Part shown: positions 33,423-42,296 of the stretch, one piece after another
How positions within the stretch are numbered: the first letter of the stretch is position 1
Layout of the letters: the number at the start of each line of letters is the position of its first letter
NCBI GenBank assembly: GCA_900473185.1
Contig: UCKU01000025.1
Coordinates: forward strand, 202,531-266,530
DNA length: 64,000 nucleotides
Origin: Hyphomicrobiales bacterium
Lineage (GTDB): Bacteria > Pseudomonadota > Alphaproteobacteria > Rhizobiales > Rhizobiaceae
Direction of reading: 5' to 3'
Notes under the pieces: model-generated
What the model was told of the DNA's origin: nothing
The model's database searches: none
What the model saw: only the letters and a program-made list of their open reading frames with translations
Program-made: the position numbers and the translations under genes

Positions 33423-34981
33423 TAGGCGTTTTCCGTGTTGAGCAGCCGGATAGGCGTCAGGAACAGGATCTTGAGGTCGAACCAGAGCGACCAGTTCTCG
33501 ATGTAATAAAGGTCGTAGGCCGTGCGGAACTTGATTTTTTCGTCATTGTCCACTTCGCCGCGCCAGCCGTTGATCTGTGCCCAGCCGGTGACGCCGGGCT
33601 TGACGCGGTGGCGGGCAAAATAGCCGTCGACAATATCGGCGAAAGCGCGGTCGTGCGCCTGGGCGAGCACGGCGTGCGGACGCGGGCCGACCAGCGAAAG
33701 CTCACCCTTCAGCACGTTGAAAAGCTGCGGCAGCTCATCGATCGAGGTCTTGCGGATGAAGCGGCCGACACGGGTGACGCGCGGATCGCCCTTGGTAACG
33801 GCGGCCTTTGCCGTCGGATCGCTCATGTTGGTGTACATGGAGCGGAACTTGAAGACATTGATGACTTCATTGTTGAAGCCATGGCGCTTCTGCATGAAGA
33901 AAACAGGTCCTTCCGACGTCGCCTTCACGGCAATGGCTGTCGCCACCATGACGGGCCAGAGCAGGCAGAGAGCGATGATGGTGAAGAAGATATCGAATGC
34001 GCGCTTGGCAACGGAATCCCAGTCGCGGATCGGCTTCTTGAAGATGTCGAGCATTGGCACCGCGCCGACATGCGAATAGGCGCGGGGGCGGAAACGCAGG
34101 CGGTTGGCATGTGCGGCAAGTCGGATGTCGACCGGCAGCACCCAGAGCTTTTTCAAGAGTTCGAAGATGCGTGCTTCGGCAGAAAGCGGCAGTGCGATGA
34201 TCAGCATGTCGATACGTGTTATCCGCACGAATTCCACGAGTTCGCTCACCGTGCCGAGCTTCGGATAGCCGGCGACCATGATCGGCGAGCGCTTCTCGCC
34301 ACGATCGTCGAAGATGCCGCAGACACGGATGTCGTTATCCGCCTGCTGCTCCAGCATACGGATCAGTTCCTTTGCCGGCTCGCCGCCGCCGACGATGACG
34401 GCGCGGCGCTCCATGATGCCGTTGCGCGCCCAGTTGCGCACGCCTTGCGCCACAAGGAAGCGCTCGATAACCAGAAAGAGCGCACCGGCAACAAACCAGA
34501 TGCCGTAGGATTCCGCAGTCTCAGCGCTGAGACCGCGGAAGAGCGAGAAAGCGCCTGTTGTCAGCACGAAGACGATGGCGAATGCTGCGAAGGCACGCGG
34601 CAGATACCGCACGCGGGCTCTGAGAGCCGGAATGGAATAGGTATCGGCAAACTGAAGCGCCACGATGGTCAATGCCGAAACGATTGCCGCCATGACGGCC
34701 CGCATCAGCATGCTGTCGCTGCCGTCGCCAGGAGCGAAATAGAAGACGGCAAGGCCGATGACGAACTGTGTCAGGAATTCCAGCAGCCGCAACTGGCCGA
34801 TGATGATGACCGGCGAATAGGGCCCGTCCCGGAACTGTTCGGCGATCTGACGTGCATAGGGATTGATACCAGGCGTCTCGCTGGCAGCATGCTTGGAGGC
34901 GTCGTTGCGCGTCTCCGTATCAGAGACCTGCTTGCGCAGGGCTTCGACGTCGAACTGTCCGCTCTTTTCCAGCTTGTTCAT
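33419..34981 (-). CDS. Undecaprenyl-phosphate sugar phosphotransferase (WcaJ/PssA-like)
   Basis: This enzyme starts repeat-unit synthesis by moving a sugar-1-phosphate onto the lipid carrier undecaprenyl phosphate. It has N-terminal membrane helices, a central Rossmann-like CoA-binding-type domain (about residues 180-300), and the C-terminal bacterial sugar transferase domain (about 325-520). The catalytic domain shows KRAFDIFFTIIALCLLWPVM, FKFRSMYT, TSIDELPQLFNVLKGELSLVGPRP and KPGVTGWAQINGWRG. Length is 520 residues. It lies 55 bases after the glycosyltransferase gene. The sugar is probably glucose or galactose, not determined here. Confidence 0.93.
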   Translation of the reverse strand: MNKLEKSGQFDVEALRKQVSDTETRNDASKHAASETPGINPYARQIAEQFRDGPYSPVIIIGQLRLLEFLTQFVIGLAVFYFAPGDGSDSMLMRAVMAAIVSALTIVALQFADTYSIPALRARVRYLPRAFAAFAIVFVLTTGAFSLFRGLSAETAESYGIWFVAGALFLVIERFLVAQGVRNWARNGIMERRAVIVGGGEPAKELIRMLEQQADNDIRVCGIFDDRGEKRSPIMVAGYPKLGTVSELVEFVRITRIDMLIIALPLSAEARIFELLKKLWVLPVDIRLAAHANRLRFRPRAYSHVGAVPMLDIFKKPIRDWDSVAKRAFDIFFTIIALCLLWPVMVATAIAVKATSEGPVFFMQKRHGFNNEVINVFKFRSMYTNMSDPTAKAAVTKGDPRVTRVGRFIRKTSIDELPQLFNVLKGELSLVGPRPHAVLAQAHDRAFADIVDGYFARHRVKPGVTGWAQINGWRGEVDNDEKIKFRTAYDLYYIENWSLWFDLKILFLTPIRLLNTENAY

Positions 34982-35036
34982 GGGGCTTCATCGCTCGTTG
35001 ATGTGAGCGGGATAACAGAAAGCCCCTAAGAAACAT

Positions 35037-36206
35037 TTACGAGGCGGCCGGGATCGGCTGTGCCGCAGCGGGATTGACGAGTTCGCCATAGAGTTTCAGC
35101 ACGTCGCGCGCCATGACCGACGCGGAAAAGACCGATTTGACCGTGTCGGGAGAGGGCATGACCTTGTCGTGCCAGCCGGGTACCGTCAGTGCTTCCGCCA
35201 TCACCCGCGCCAGATCGTCGGAATCCCCAGGGGTCACCAGTGCGGGACTATCCGCACCGAGCACCTCGGGAATGCCGCCGACGCGCGAGGCGATGACCGT
35301 CTTGCCGGCGCCGAGCCCTTCCAGAACGATGTAAGGCATCGCTTCGGCGCGGGAGGGAACGACGAGATTCTGCGCCATGGAGAAGGCATCCTTCACGCGC
35401 ATGGCCGGCAGCATGCCGATGCGCTTGCCGAGGCCGCGCTCCACCATCATCTCGCGATAACGGTCGCGTTCCGGCCCGTCGCCAATCATCAGCGCCGAAA
35501 GCGGCCGGCCGAGCAGGCGCTCGGTCTTGGCGAAGGCATCGATGAAGATGTCAGGGCCTTTGAGGTCGCGCAGCATGCCGACATAAATGAAGTGCACGGC
35601 ATCGGAGCGGGTCGGGATGTCTGAAAAGTCCCGCGCGCCGATGCCGTTATAGATCAGGCGATTGGTGACCCGCGGCCGACCCACCTTGGTCGCATAGGTC
35701 TGGCGTTCATATTCGCAGATGAAGACCAGCGCATCGGTAAAATATTCCTGCAGCCGCTCCATGCGCAGCACGAACTGGCCGAGCATGGAGGCGCGGGAAT
35801 AATGCAGGCTTCCGCCATGCGCGGTATAGAGGCGGGCTACGCGATACCTGTTGACCCGCAGGGCTGAGCCGGCAAGCCGCGCGAGCACACCGCCCTTGGC
35901 GCCGTGCCCATGCAGCACATCCGGCCGCAAACTCCTGATTTCCTTGAATGTGTTCCAGAGTACCATGGCATCAGCCGGGCTGATGGAGCGCCGTATCGGA
36001 ATACGCGTCAGGCCGAGCGAAAGATAAGGACGGATATCGTCGAAGAGACGGTCCTCATATTCGCCGCCGGTCGAGCTGTCGCAGATGATGCCGATTTCGT
36101 GGCCCGCCCGGCTGTGTTCCTCCACCAGATCGCGGACATGGCGGAAAATTCCGCCGACCGGCGACCGGAAGCAGTGAAGAATGCGGAGGGGCCTTTGTTC
36201 TTCCAT
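35037..36206 (-). CDS. Glycosyltransferase family 4 protein
   Basis: A 389-residue GT-B fold glycosyltransferase. The N-terminal Rossmann half begins RILHCFRSPVGGIFRHVRDLVEEH with the glycine-rich acceptor loop. The C-terminal half has MLRDLKGPDIFIDAF, LMIGDGPERDRY and the nucleotide-sugar motif NLVVPSRAEAMPYIVLEGLGAGKTVIAS. It probably adds one sugar to the lipid-linked repeat unit on the cytoplasmic side. It starts three bases after the Wza-like gene stop. Confidence 0.92.
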   Translation of the reverse strand: MEEQRPLRILHCFRSPVGGIFRHVRDLVEEHSRAGHEIGIICDSSTGGEYEDRLFDDIRPYLSLGLTRIPIRRSISPADAMVLWNTFKEIRSLRPDVLHGHGAKGGVLARLAGSALRVNRYRVARLYTAHGGSLHYSRASMLGQFVLRMERLQEYFTDALVFICEYERQTYATKVGRPRVTNRLIYNGIGARDFSDIPTRSDAVHFIYVGMLRDLKGPDIFIDAFAKTERLLGRPLSALMIGDGPERDRYREMMVERGLGKRIGMLPAMRVKDAFSMAQNLVVPSRAEAMPYIVLEGLGAGKTVIASRVGGIPEVLGADSPALVTPGDSDDLARVMAEALTVPGWHDKVMPSPDTVKSVFSASVMARDVLKLYGELVNPAAAQPIPAAS

Positions 36207-36209
36207 AAG

Positions 36210-36785
36210 CTAGAAGAGCCGTTCACGAACATAGATCGTGTCGCCGGCGATGATCGGGCCGGAAATATTGACGCGGCCCGTCAGCACCTGTCCGTTGATC
36301 TTGCGCGTGACGTCGACCATGCTCTGGTTGGCGCGGCTGGTGAAGCCGCCGGCAACTGCGATGGCGTTCTGCACGGTCATGCCGGGAACATAGGCATATT
36401 GGCCGGGCTGGCCGACTTCGCCCATGATGTAGACGGAGCGATACCGGTCGACATCGATCGTGACATCGGGATCGCGAAGATATCCCTGCTGCAGCTTCTG
36501 CGCGATCTGGCCAGAAAGCTGCTGCAGGGTGCGGCCGCGGGCAGGGACCTGGCCGATAAGGGGGAATGCGATATAGCCGGCCTGATCCACCGTATAGGTA
36601 TTCGTCAGCGTCGCCTGATCGAAGACGGTGATGCGCAACCGGTCGCCGCTGTCGAGCGAATAGGGCTGGATCGTGGCCTGGTTGAAAGCCTTCGGCGCCG
36701 GCCGATAGGTCGTGCAGCCCGCCAGTGCAGCCATCATGGCGACAAGGCTCATAGCCATCAAGGTCTTGGGCTGGACGAAGGGCAT
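36210..36785 (-). CDS. Polysaccharide export lipoprotein (Wza-like)
   Basis: A 191-residue protein of the polysaccharide biosynthesis/export family, small for Wza and closer to the rhizobial short forms. The lipobox ends ALAGC near residue 23. The export domain begins LDSGDRLRITVFDQATLTNTYTVDQAGYIAFPLIG and is followed by one SLBB-type repeat (VYIMGEVGQPGQYAYVPGMTVQNAIAVAGG). I chose the ATG at 36785 for the lipoprotein signal; the frame continues open upstream. It is the first gene of the minus-strand operon, divergent from the Wzc-like gene. Confidence 0.88.
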   Translation of the reverse strand: MPFVQPKTLMAMSLVAMMAALAGCTTYRPAPKAFNQATIQPYSLDSGDRLRITVFDQATLTNTYTVDQAGYIAFPLIGQVPARGRTLQQLSGQIAQKLQQGYLRDPDVTIDVDRYRSVYIMGEVGQPGQYAYVPGMTVQNAIAVAGGFTSRANQSMVDVTRKINGQVLTGRVNISGPIIAGDTIYVRERLF

Positions 36786-36972
36786 CCGCTTGCTCACAGG
36801 AAGATAAATCGGTCGAGCCGTTATCGATCTATTAGGGTTAATGCCCGGTAAAAAATCCGCCGATTTCCGCAATTCCTTTATCAGGAGCGCCTTGTTTGCG
36901 AGGGAATTGCCATTAACCGTTGAGTTACCATGGTCGTTTACGCTTGGGGCAGTTCGTATTGGAGTAGTGAGT

Positions 36973-39129
36973 ATGTCCCGCGTAGCGAGTGATCAGGATG
37001 TGGACATCGACCTCGGCCAGCTTGTGCGCGCGGTCTGGGCCCGTCGTCTGAGAATATTGACGATCACCGCATTGGGTGCGGCTGTCGCTTTTGCCGGCGC
37101 CAAGATAGTTTCGCCGCAATATCGCAGCGAGACGCGTCTCCTTATCGAGCCGCGCGCTCCGGCATTTGCCAATACGCAGACGAATGACGCCAGTGCCGGA
37201 CCACTGCTCGACGAGTTGAATATTGCGAGCCAGGTGCAGATCCTGCAGTCGGCGGACCTCATCAAGCAGGTCATCAACAATCTCAAGCTTTATAATCTGC
37301 CGGAATTCGATGCGGCTGCGAACGGCTCTGCGCTCACCGATATCCTCGTGGCGCTGCACCTGAAGAAAAATCCGCTGGAAAATCCGCCGGAAGAGCGCGT
37401 TATCGACGCCTTCACTCAGCGCCTGCAAGTCTATCAGGTGCCGGGCTCGCGTGTTATCGGCATCACATTCACCTCCAAGGATCCAAAGCTCGCCGCCAGT
37501 ATTCCGAATGCGATGGCGCAGGTCTACCTGGCCATCCAGAGTGGCGCCAAGCTCGACTCCAACACGGAAGCCACGCGCTGGCTCGAGCCGGAGATCGACA
37601 GCATGCGCCAGAAGGTGAGCGAGGCCGAGAAGAAGGTCGCCGATTACCGCACCACCCATGGCCTGCTGCAGACCAACGGCACCACGACCTTTACCGCGCA
37701 GCAGCTCAACGACATCTCCGTCGAGCTGACCCGCGTGCGCACTGACAAGGCGAATGCCGAGGCGAGGGCGCAGGCCGTGCGCAACGCGCTCTCTTCGGGC
37801 GAAGCCTCAGACACGCTAAGTGATATTATGTCGTCGCAGGCGATTCAGCGGCTGAAGGCGACGGAATCCGGCCTCCAATCGCAGATCTCCGACCTGCAGA
37901 CGAGCCTGCTGAACAACCACCCCCGGCTGAAGAGCCTGCGCGCTCAGCTTGCCGATATCCGCGTGCAAATCCGCCAGGAAACGCAGAAGATTCTCGCCAG
38001 CATCGAGAACGAGACGAAGGTTGCCGATCTGCGCGAACAGGAATTGGAACAGCAGTCCGATACGCTGCAGGCTAACAGCGCCAAGGCGGGCGAGGACGGA
38101 GTGGGTCTCAACGCACTGGAGCGGGAGGCGAATGCCCAGCGCCAGCTTCTCGAAACCTACCTCGTGCGCTACCGCGAGGCCGCTTCCCGCGCCGATCGGA
38201 ATTCCAGTCCCGCGGACGCCCGCATTGTTTCGAAGGCGATCGAGCAGGTCGATCCCTATTTCCCGAAGGTCGTACCGATCGTCGTGGTTGCCGCAGTCGC
38301 AACACTCATCATGAGCGCGATCGTCATCATGCTCTCCGAACTCTTCAGCGGCCGCGCGCTGCGCCCTGTGGATGCTCCCGATGTCGAAGACAGGGTCGAG
38401 GAAGAAGGGCAGGGCGACGCCGCGCCCGTTCCCGCCTCGAAGATCGCCAAACCGAGCATGCTGACGGCTGCCATTGATGAGGATGAGCATGAGGAGCCGG
38501 GAGCCGAGCCGGTAGGGGAAGCGCCTGCCGACGACAACGAATTCTCTGTTTCGTCCGTCGCGCGCTATCTCACCGACTGCCGCGCTCCGCTTGCTGTCTC
38601 CATATCTCCGACCGGTGACAATGGTTCGGCCGCGACCGTTGCCCTGGCACGCGTGCTCGCCGATACCGGACGCCGCGTCATCGTGATCGACATGACTGGC
38701 TCCGGCTATCCGAGCGAACTGATGGCCGAGAACCCGGAGGCACTGGGCGTTACCGATCTTCTCTGCGGTGAGGCTGCCTTCGGCGAGACGATCCATGGGG
38801 ACCGGATGTCCGATGCACATCTGATCCCGCAGGGTGTAAGCGATGTGCGCCGCGCCATGCGGGGCGTCGACAGGCTTTCGCTGCTGCTCGATGCGCTGAC
38901 TTCGGCCTATGATATCGTCATTGTCGAATGCGGCGCGGCCGATGTCGCCGGTGTTTCGCGGCTGACGCGCAGCAAGGAAATCGAGATCATCCTGTCGCTG
39001 CCCGAAATCGATGAGGCTGCTTTCGTCGGTCTGATGCAGGATTTCCAGAGCGCAGGTTACGAGCGCGTCGTCCTGATGTCGGGCGGCGAAGAGGCTGCCA
39101 TGCGCAGCCCCGCGCGTCACGCCGCCTGA
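36973..39129 (+). CDS. Wzc/ExoP-like chain-length protein with degenerate kinase domain
   Basis: A 718-residue inner membrane protein. An N-terminal Wzz domain holds the first helix near residue 30. Long coiled coils follow (about residues 200-260 and 300-400), then a second membrane helix near residue 440 (VVPIVVVAAVATLIMSAIVIML). The C-terminal part has a BY-kinase-like fold, but the Walker A region reads SPTGDNGSAAT (about residues 546-556) and lacks the Lys-Ser/Thr, and Walker A' reads VIVIDMTGSG without DxD. No tyrosine-rich tail is present. I chose the ATG at 36973 with GGAG eight bases upstream. Confidence 0.9.
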   Translation: MSRVASDQDVDIDLGQLVRAVWARRLRILTITALGAAVAFAGAKIVSPQYRSETRLLIEPRAPAFANTQTNDASAGPLLDELNIASQVQILQSADLIKQVINNLKLYNLPEFDAAANGSALTDILVALHLKKNPLENPPEERVIDAFTQRLQVYQVPGSRVIGITFTSKDPKLAASIPNAMAQVYLAIQSGAKLDSNTEATRWLEPEIDSMRQKVSEAEKKVADYRTTHGLLQTNGTTTFTAQQLNDISVELTRVRTDKANAEARAQAVRNALSSGEASDTLSDIMSSQAIQRLKATESGLQSQISDLQTSLLNNHPRLKSLRAQLADIRVQIRQETQKILASIENETKVADLREQELEQQSDTLQANSAKAGEDGVGLNALEREANAQRQLLETYLVRYREAASRADRNSSPADARIVSKAIEQVDPYFPKVVPIVVVAAVATLIMSAIVIMLSELFSGRALRPVDAPDVEDRVEEEGQGDAAPVPASKIAKPSMLTAAIDEDEHEEPGAEPVGEAPADDNEFSVSSVARYLTDCRAPLAVSISPTGDNGSAATVALARVLADTGRRVIVIDMTGSGYPSELMAENPEALGVTDLLCGEAAFGETIHGDRMSDAHLIPQGVSDVRRAMRGVDRLSLLLDALTSAYDIVIVECGAADVAGVSRLTRSKEIEIILSLPEIDEAAFVGLMQDFQSAGYERVVLMSGGEEAAMRSPARHAA

Positions 39130-39130
39130 T

Positions 39131-39194
39131 CTTTAAATCTTTGTTTTGCGCATGTGGTTGTCGCAAAACCGCTGAACACTTTTGCGCGACATGC
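39131..39194 (-). repeat. Partial rhizobial intergenic repeat (GCGACATGC family)
   Basis: Contains CGCAAAACCGCTGAACACTT and ends TTTTGCGCGACATGCTTA, the same end as the element at 27737-27840. It fills the whole gap between two convergent genes. Confidence 0.65.
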
Positions 39195-40430
39195 TTACCC
39201 GACCTTGGCCCGGATGTTTTGGGCGAATTTATAAAGGCCAGGGCGGGCCTTGATGAAGGCCTTGCCACGAGTGATCGCCCGGTGCGCCGTGCCGGCTGCG
39301 ATGCCGATGCCGGAGATTGGCAGGACCACATCGTAATGGTCGGTTTCGACCGGTGCCCAGGAGCGCTTGTAGGTCTGATCGCCGAGACCGAAATCGAAGA
39401 GCGCAACTCCCTTGCCGTGCAGACCTGATATCATCTGCCAGAAGAGGAATTCGCCGGGGCTTGCATCCGCAACCAGATCCTCGTCGATCGCGCCGAACTG
39501 GCAGATGACGTGGTCGCCCTTGCGGGAAATCCCCGACAGCGCAGCGATGCGTCCTTCATAGTCGCCCTTCAGGCGCAGGGCGCGCATCTGCAGGCCGAAA
39601 TTGTCGCCATTCCGCTTGTCGATCAGGCCGTGCAGGAAGGCCTTGGTCTCCGCATCCGCAAAGACATCGGGTAGGCCGAGCGAGGCAAAGCGGGCGCTTT
39701 TCAGGCGGAAGAACATGTCGAGCAGTTCGTGCTGCTCCGAGGATGCTTCGGGCGCAATATAGTCGAAGCCGCCAACCGCCTCCAGCCGTCGGCTCTGCGC
39801 GCGGAATTTCTTGCGCCTGCTCTTGGCGTTCAACTGCTGCAGTGTTTTCTCGAACGTATCGAGGAACGGCAGCTGATAGGCGTGGTTCTGGTTCTGGACC
39901 ATGGGCAGGCCCGAGAGCATGTTGCGACGGCTGCGCCATTCCAGTGGAATATTTTGCAGAAGAAGCAGATCGGCCTTGCCGGCGAGTGCGGCACGAAGGC
40001 GGGCGGCGAGGTGATGGCTGTCCACCGTATCGCTGTCTGCGGCAAAATCCTGTGAGAACAGGCCGGTATTGATGTTGCTGTGGTCGGCGCCGATGAACTT
40101 GGCGATCCGCATGCCGCGCGAGGCGATGATTTCCACCGGCAGGATGAAGGCAGTGCGGTTGCCGCTGCTGCCACGCAGGATGGCGAGCGGACGGCGGAAA
40201 GCCGCCACCCAGGCCGCGCACCAGTCGTAGCTCTGGTGCAGCGAGGAAAGGTTGTCGCGATCCAGCGCGCGCCATTCCTCTTCCAGGGGCTCCATTCTGT
40301 CGAAAAGCTGGATATCGAGTTCGGCCATGGCAAGTTTCACGCTGAGTTGCCGCAGCCGGGAAATGCCGGCTTCGGCTTGCGCCACAGCGTCGAACTTTTG
40401 TTCAAGAACATCGAGCCTCTGCGTCTGCAC
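39195..40430 (-). CDS. GNAT family (BioF2-like/CelD-like) acetyltransferase domain protein
   Basis: A 411-residue protein of the acetyltransferase_6 type (CelD/BioF2-like), often found in polysaccharide gene sets of rhizobia. Its N-terminal part has LHQSYDWCAAWVAAF, and the C-terminal GNAT-like domain (about residues 200-380) has LNAKSRRKKFRAQSRRLEAVG and FDFGLGDQTYKRSW. It may acylate a sugar or build part of a glycan; the substrate is not known. It converges on the Wzc-like gene, with a repeat between. Confidence 0.8.
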   Translation of the reverse strand: MQTQRLDVLEQKFDAVAQAEAGISRLRQLSVKLAMAELDIQLFDRMEPLEEEWRALDRDNLSSLHQSYDWCAAWVAAFRRPLAILRGSSGNRTAFILPVEIIASRGMRIAKFIGADHSNINTGLFSQDFAADSDTVDSHHLAARLRAALAGKADLLLLQNIPLEWRSRRNMLSGLPMVQNQNHAYQLPFLDTFEKTLQQLNAKSRRKKFRAQSRRLEAVGGFDYIAPEASSEQHELLDMFFRLKSARFASLGLPDVFADAETKAFLHGLIDKRNGDNFGLQMRALRLKGDYEGRIAALSGISRKGDHVICQFGAIDEDLVADASPGEFLFWQMISGLHGKGVALFDFGLGDQTYKRSWAPVETDHYDVVLPISGIGIAAGTAHRAITRGKAFIKARPGLYKFAQNIRAKVG

Positions 40431-40555
40431 GTATCTTTCTCCGATCGAGAGATTGCTGCAGAGGAAGGTAGAGCGGGCAGACGTATATTTGGTTTAACCG
40501 CCGCCCCTCAGTGAGGTTTTCCGCGGATCAGGGTTATCCCGCCGTTAATCGACCC

Positions 40556-40765
40556 CTACTGCTGTCTCGGACCGGCCATCCATTTGATGATGACCATCGC
40601 CGGCAGCACCCAGAGCAGGCCGGTGAGCGCGAAGTAAAGCAGATGCCCCCACCAGGGCGCATTGCCGAGCGTCGCGACCGCGATCGTATTCGCCACAATC
40701 GCATAGAAAAGCACGAGGATGATGATCAGGATCGTGCCGATGAATTTGCGAAGGCGGACGGGCAT
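40556..40765 (-). CDS. DUF2842 small membrane protein
   Basis: A 69-residue protein with two hydrophobic helices (FIGTILIIILVLFYAIVANT and LLYFALTGLLWVLPAMVII). It matches the DUF2842 family, alphaproteobacterial inner membrane proteins of unknown function. I chose the ATG at 40765 (MPVRLRKF) since residues before it are not membrane-like. Divergent from the heme A synthase gene. Confidence 0.8.
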   Translation of the reverse strand: MPVRLRKFIGTILIIILVLFYAIVANTIAVATLGNAPWWGHLLYFALTGLLWVLPAMVIIKWMAGPRQQ

Positions 40766-40880
40766 CGTATAACTTTCGAACGGATGGGACTGAGCCGGCG
40801 CGACGGCATGCCGCAAAGGTTCGGGGCTTGTTTTGCATCAGCCAGTGGGGCAAATCAACTGCCGGATAAAAGGAGACATC

Positions 40881-41984
40881 ATGGCCGTCGCGAACCTGAG
40901 CCCGGAGCAGGCGATCCGCACTGAAGTGCGCAGGCAGGACAGCAACCGACGCGCCGTGCGCATCTGGCTGGGCTTCGTGCTTTTGGCGCTCTTCTGTCTC
41001 GTGCTTGTGGGTGGTGCCACACGGCTCACCAATTCCGGCCTTTCCATCACCGAATGGAAACCGATCCACGGCGTCATCCCGCCGCTGAATGCTGCCGAAT
41101 GGGAAGAAGAGTTCAAGCTCTACCAGCGTATTCCCGAGTTCCAGCAGCTGAACAGCGACATGACGGTCGATCAGTTCAAGAGCATCTTCTGGTGGGAGTG
41201 GGCGCATCGGCTGATCGCACGCGGCATCGGCGTGATCTTCGCGCTGCCACTGATCTTTTTCTGGGTGACGGGCAGGATCGAAAAGCGCCTGCGCTGGCCG
41301 CTTACCGGCATCTTGGCGCTGGGCGGTCTGCAGGGCTTCATCGGCTGGTGGATGGTCTCCTCCGGCCTGTCTGTACGCACGGATGTCAGCCAGTACCGGC
41401 TTGCCACCCATCTCGTTATGGCCTGCCTGATCTTCGCCTCCTGCATGTGGATCATGCGCGGGCTCTCGCCGCATTCCGATGAGGCTGCCCCGACGAAGAA
41501 TTCCCACCGCTGGGCGGCGGCGATCGCCATCTTCTCGCTCTTTCAGATCTATCTCGGCGCGCTGGTCGCCGGCCTCGACGCCGGCTTCACCTACAACACC
41601 TGGCCGCTGATGGACGGCGCCGTCGTGCCCGGCGACCTCTTCATCCAGCAGCCCTTCTGGATCAACCTCTTTGAAAACCCCAAGACGGTGCAGTTCATCC
41701 ACCGCCTCGGCGCCTACACGCTCTTCGCACTGGCCCTCATCAACATGGTGATCGCGCTGCGTGCCGCTGCCTCGACCACGCACGCACGCCGCGCCGTGGT
41801 GCTCTTCGCGCTCATCACGATCCAGGCGGCAATCGGCATCACCACGCTGCTGCTCGAGGTGCCGCTGCACTGGGGGCTGCTGCATCAGGCAGGTGCGTTG
41901 GCGGTATTCGGTTTCGCCGTCGCCAACTGGCGCGGCTATTACGGCGAATATCCCCGCGCAACTGTCATCGCCGAGCGCGACTGA
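40881..41984 (+). CDS. ctaA: Heme A synthase (COX15/CtaA family)
   Basis: This membrane enzyme oxidises heme O to heme A for cytochrome aa3 oxidase. The 367-residue protein has eight hydrophobic helices and the heme-ligating histidines in IFWWEWAHRLIARG and YRLATHLVMA, with further His in VQFIHRLGAYTLFAL and LHWGLLHQAGAL. The GGATRLTNSGLSITEWKPIHG block is a family mark. The ATG at 40881 follows AAAGGAGACATC. The length is the usual alphaproteobacterial type 2 form. Confidence 0.95.
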   Translation: MAVANLSPEQAIRTEVRRQDSNRRAVRIWLGFVLLALFCLVLVGGATRLTNSGLSITEWKPIHGVIPPLNAAEWEEEFKLYQRIPEFQQLNSDMTVDQFKSIFWWEWAHRLIARGIGVIFALPLIFFWVTGRIEKRLRWPLTGILALGGLQGFIGWWMVSSGLSVRTDVSQYRLATHLVMACLIFASCMWIMRGLSPHSDEAAPTKNSHRWAAAIAIFSLFQIYLGALVAGLDAGFTYNTWPLMDGAVVPGDLFIQQPFWINLFENPKTVQFIHRLGAYTLFALALINMVIALRAAASTTHARRAVVLFALITIQAAIGITTLLLEVPLHWGLLHQAGALAVFGFAVANWRGYYGEYPRATVIAERD

Positions 41985-42117
41985 GCGGGGAAAGGCTCAC
42001 TCTCTTTAGCTCGCGGAAGAGTGAATAGCATCAATGCGATAAGTCCTCGCATGGTTTCGCCGTGACATGCTAAATTACCGTTTGGCGTATGGGCGATCCT
42101 ATGAAGGGGGTGTTCAG

Positions 42118-42285
42118 ATGAACAAATTTCGCACATTCGTGATGGCAGGCGCTCTGATCACGCTTTCCGCGATTGCTTCGGGCTGTACATCGACGGGGGG
42201 ATACGACTATGGCGAGGATACATCCCTGAACCCGGCCTGCGCCGGCGGTTTCCGTCCCAGCGACAATCGCCCCTGCTCTTATTGA
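42118..42285 (+). CDS. Small lipoprotein
   Basis: A 55-residue protein with lipoprotein signal MNKFRTFVMAGALITLSAIASGC and a mature part of about 33 residues with two cysteines (PACAGGF, RPCSY). The ATG at 42118 is preceded by GAAGGGGG. It ends 11 bases before the convergent ubiA stop. Function unknown. Confidence 0.65.
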   Translation: MNKFRTFVMAGALITLSAIASGCTSTGGYDYGEDTSLNPACAGGFRPSDNRPCSY

Positions 42286-42296
42286 GCCGACGGGGC

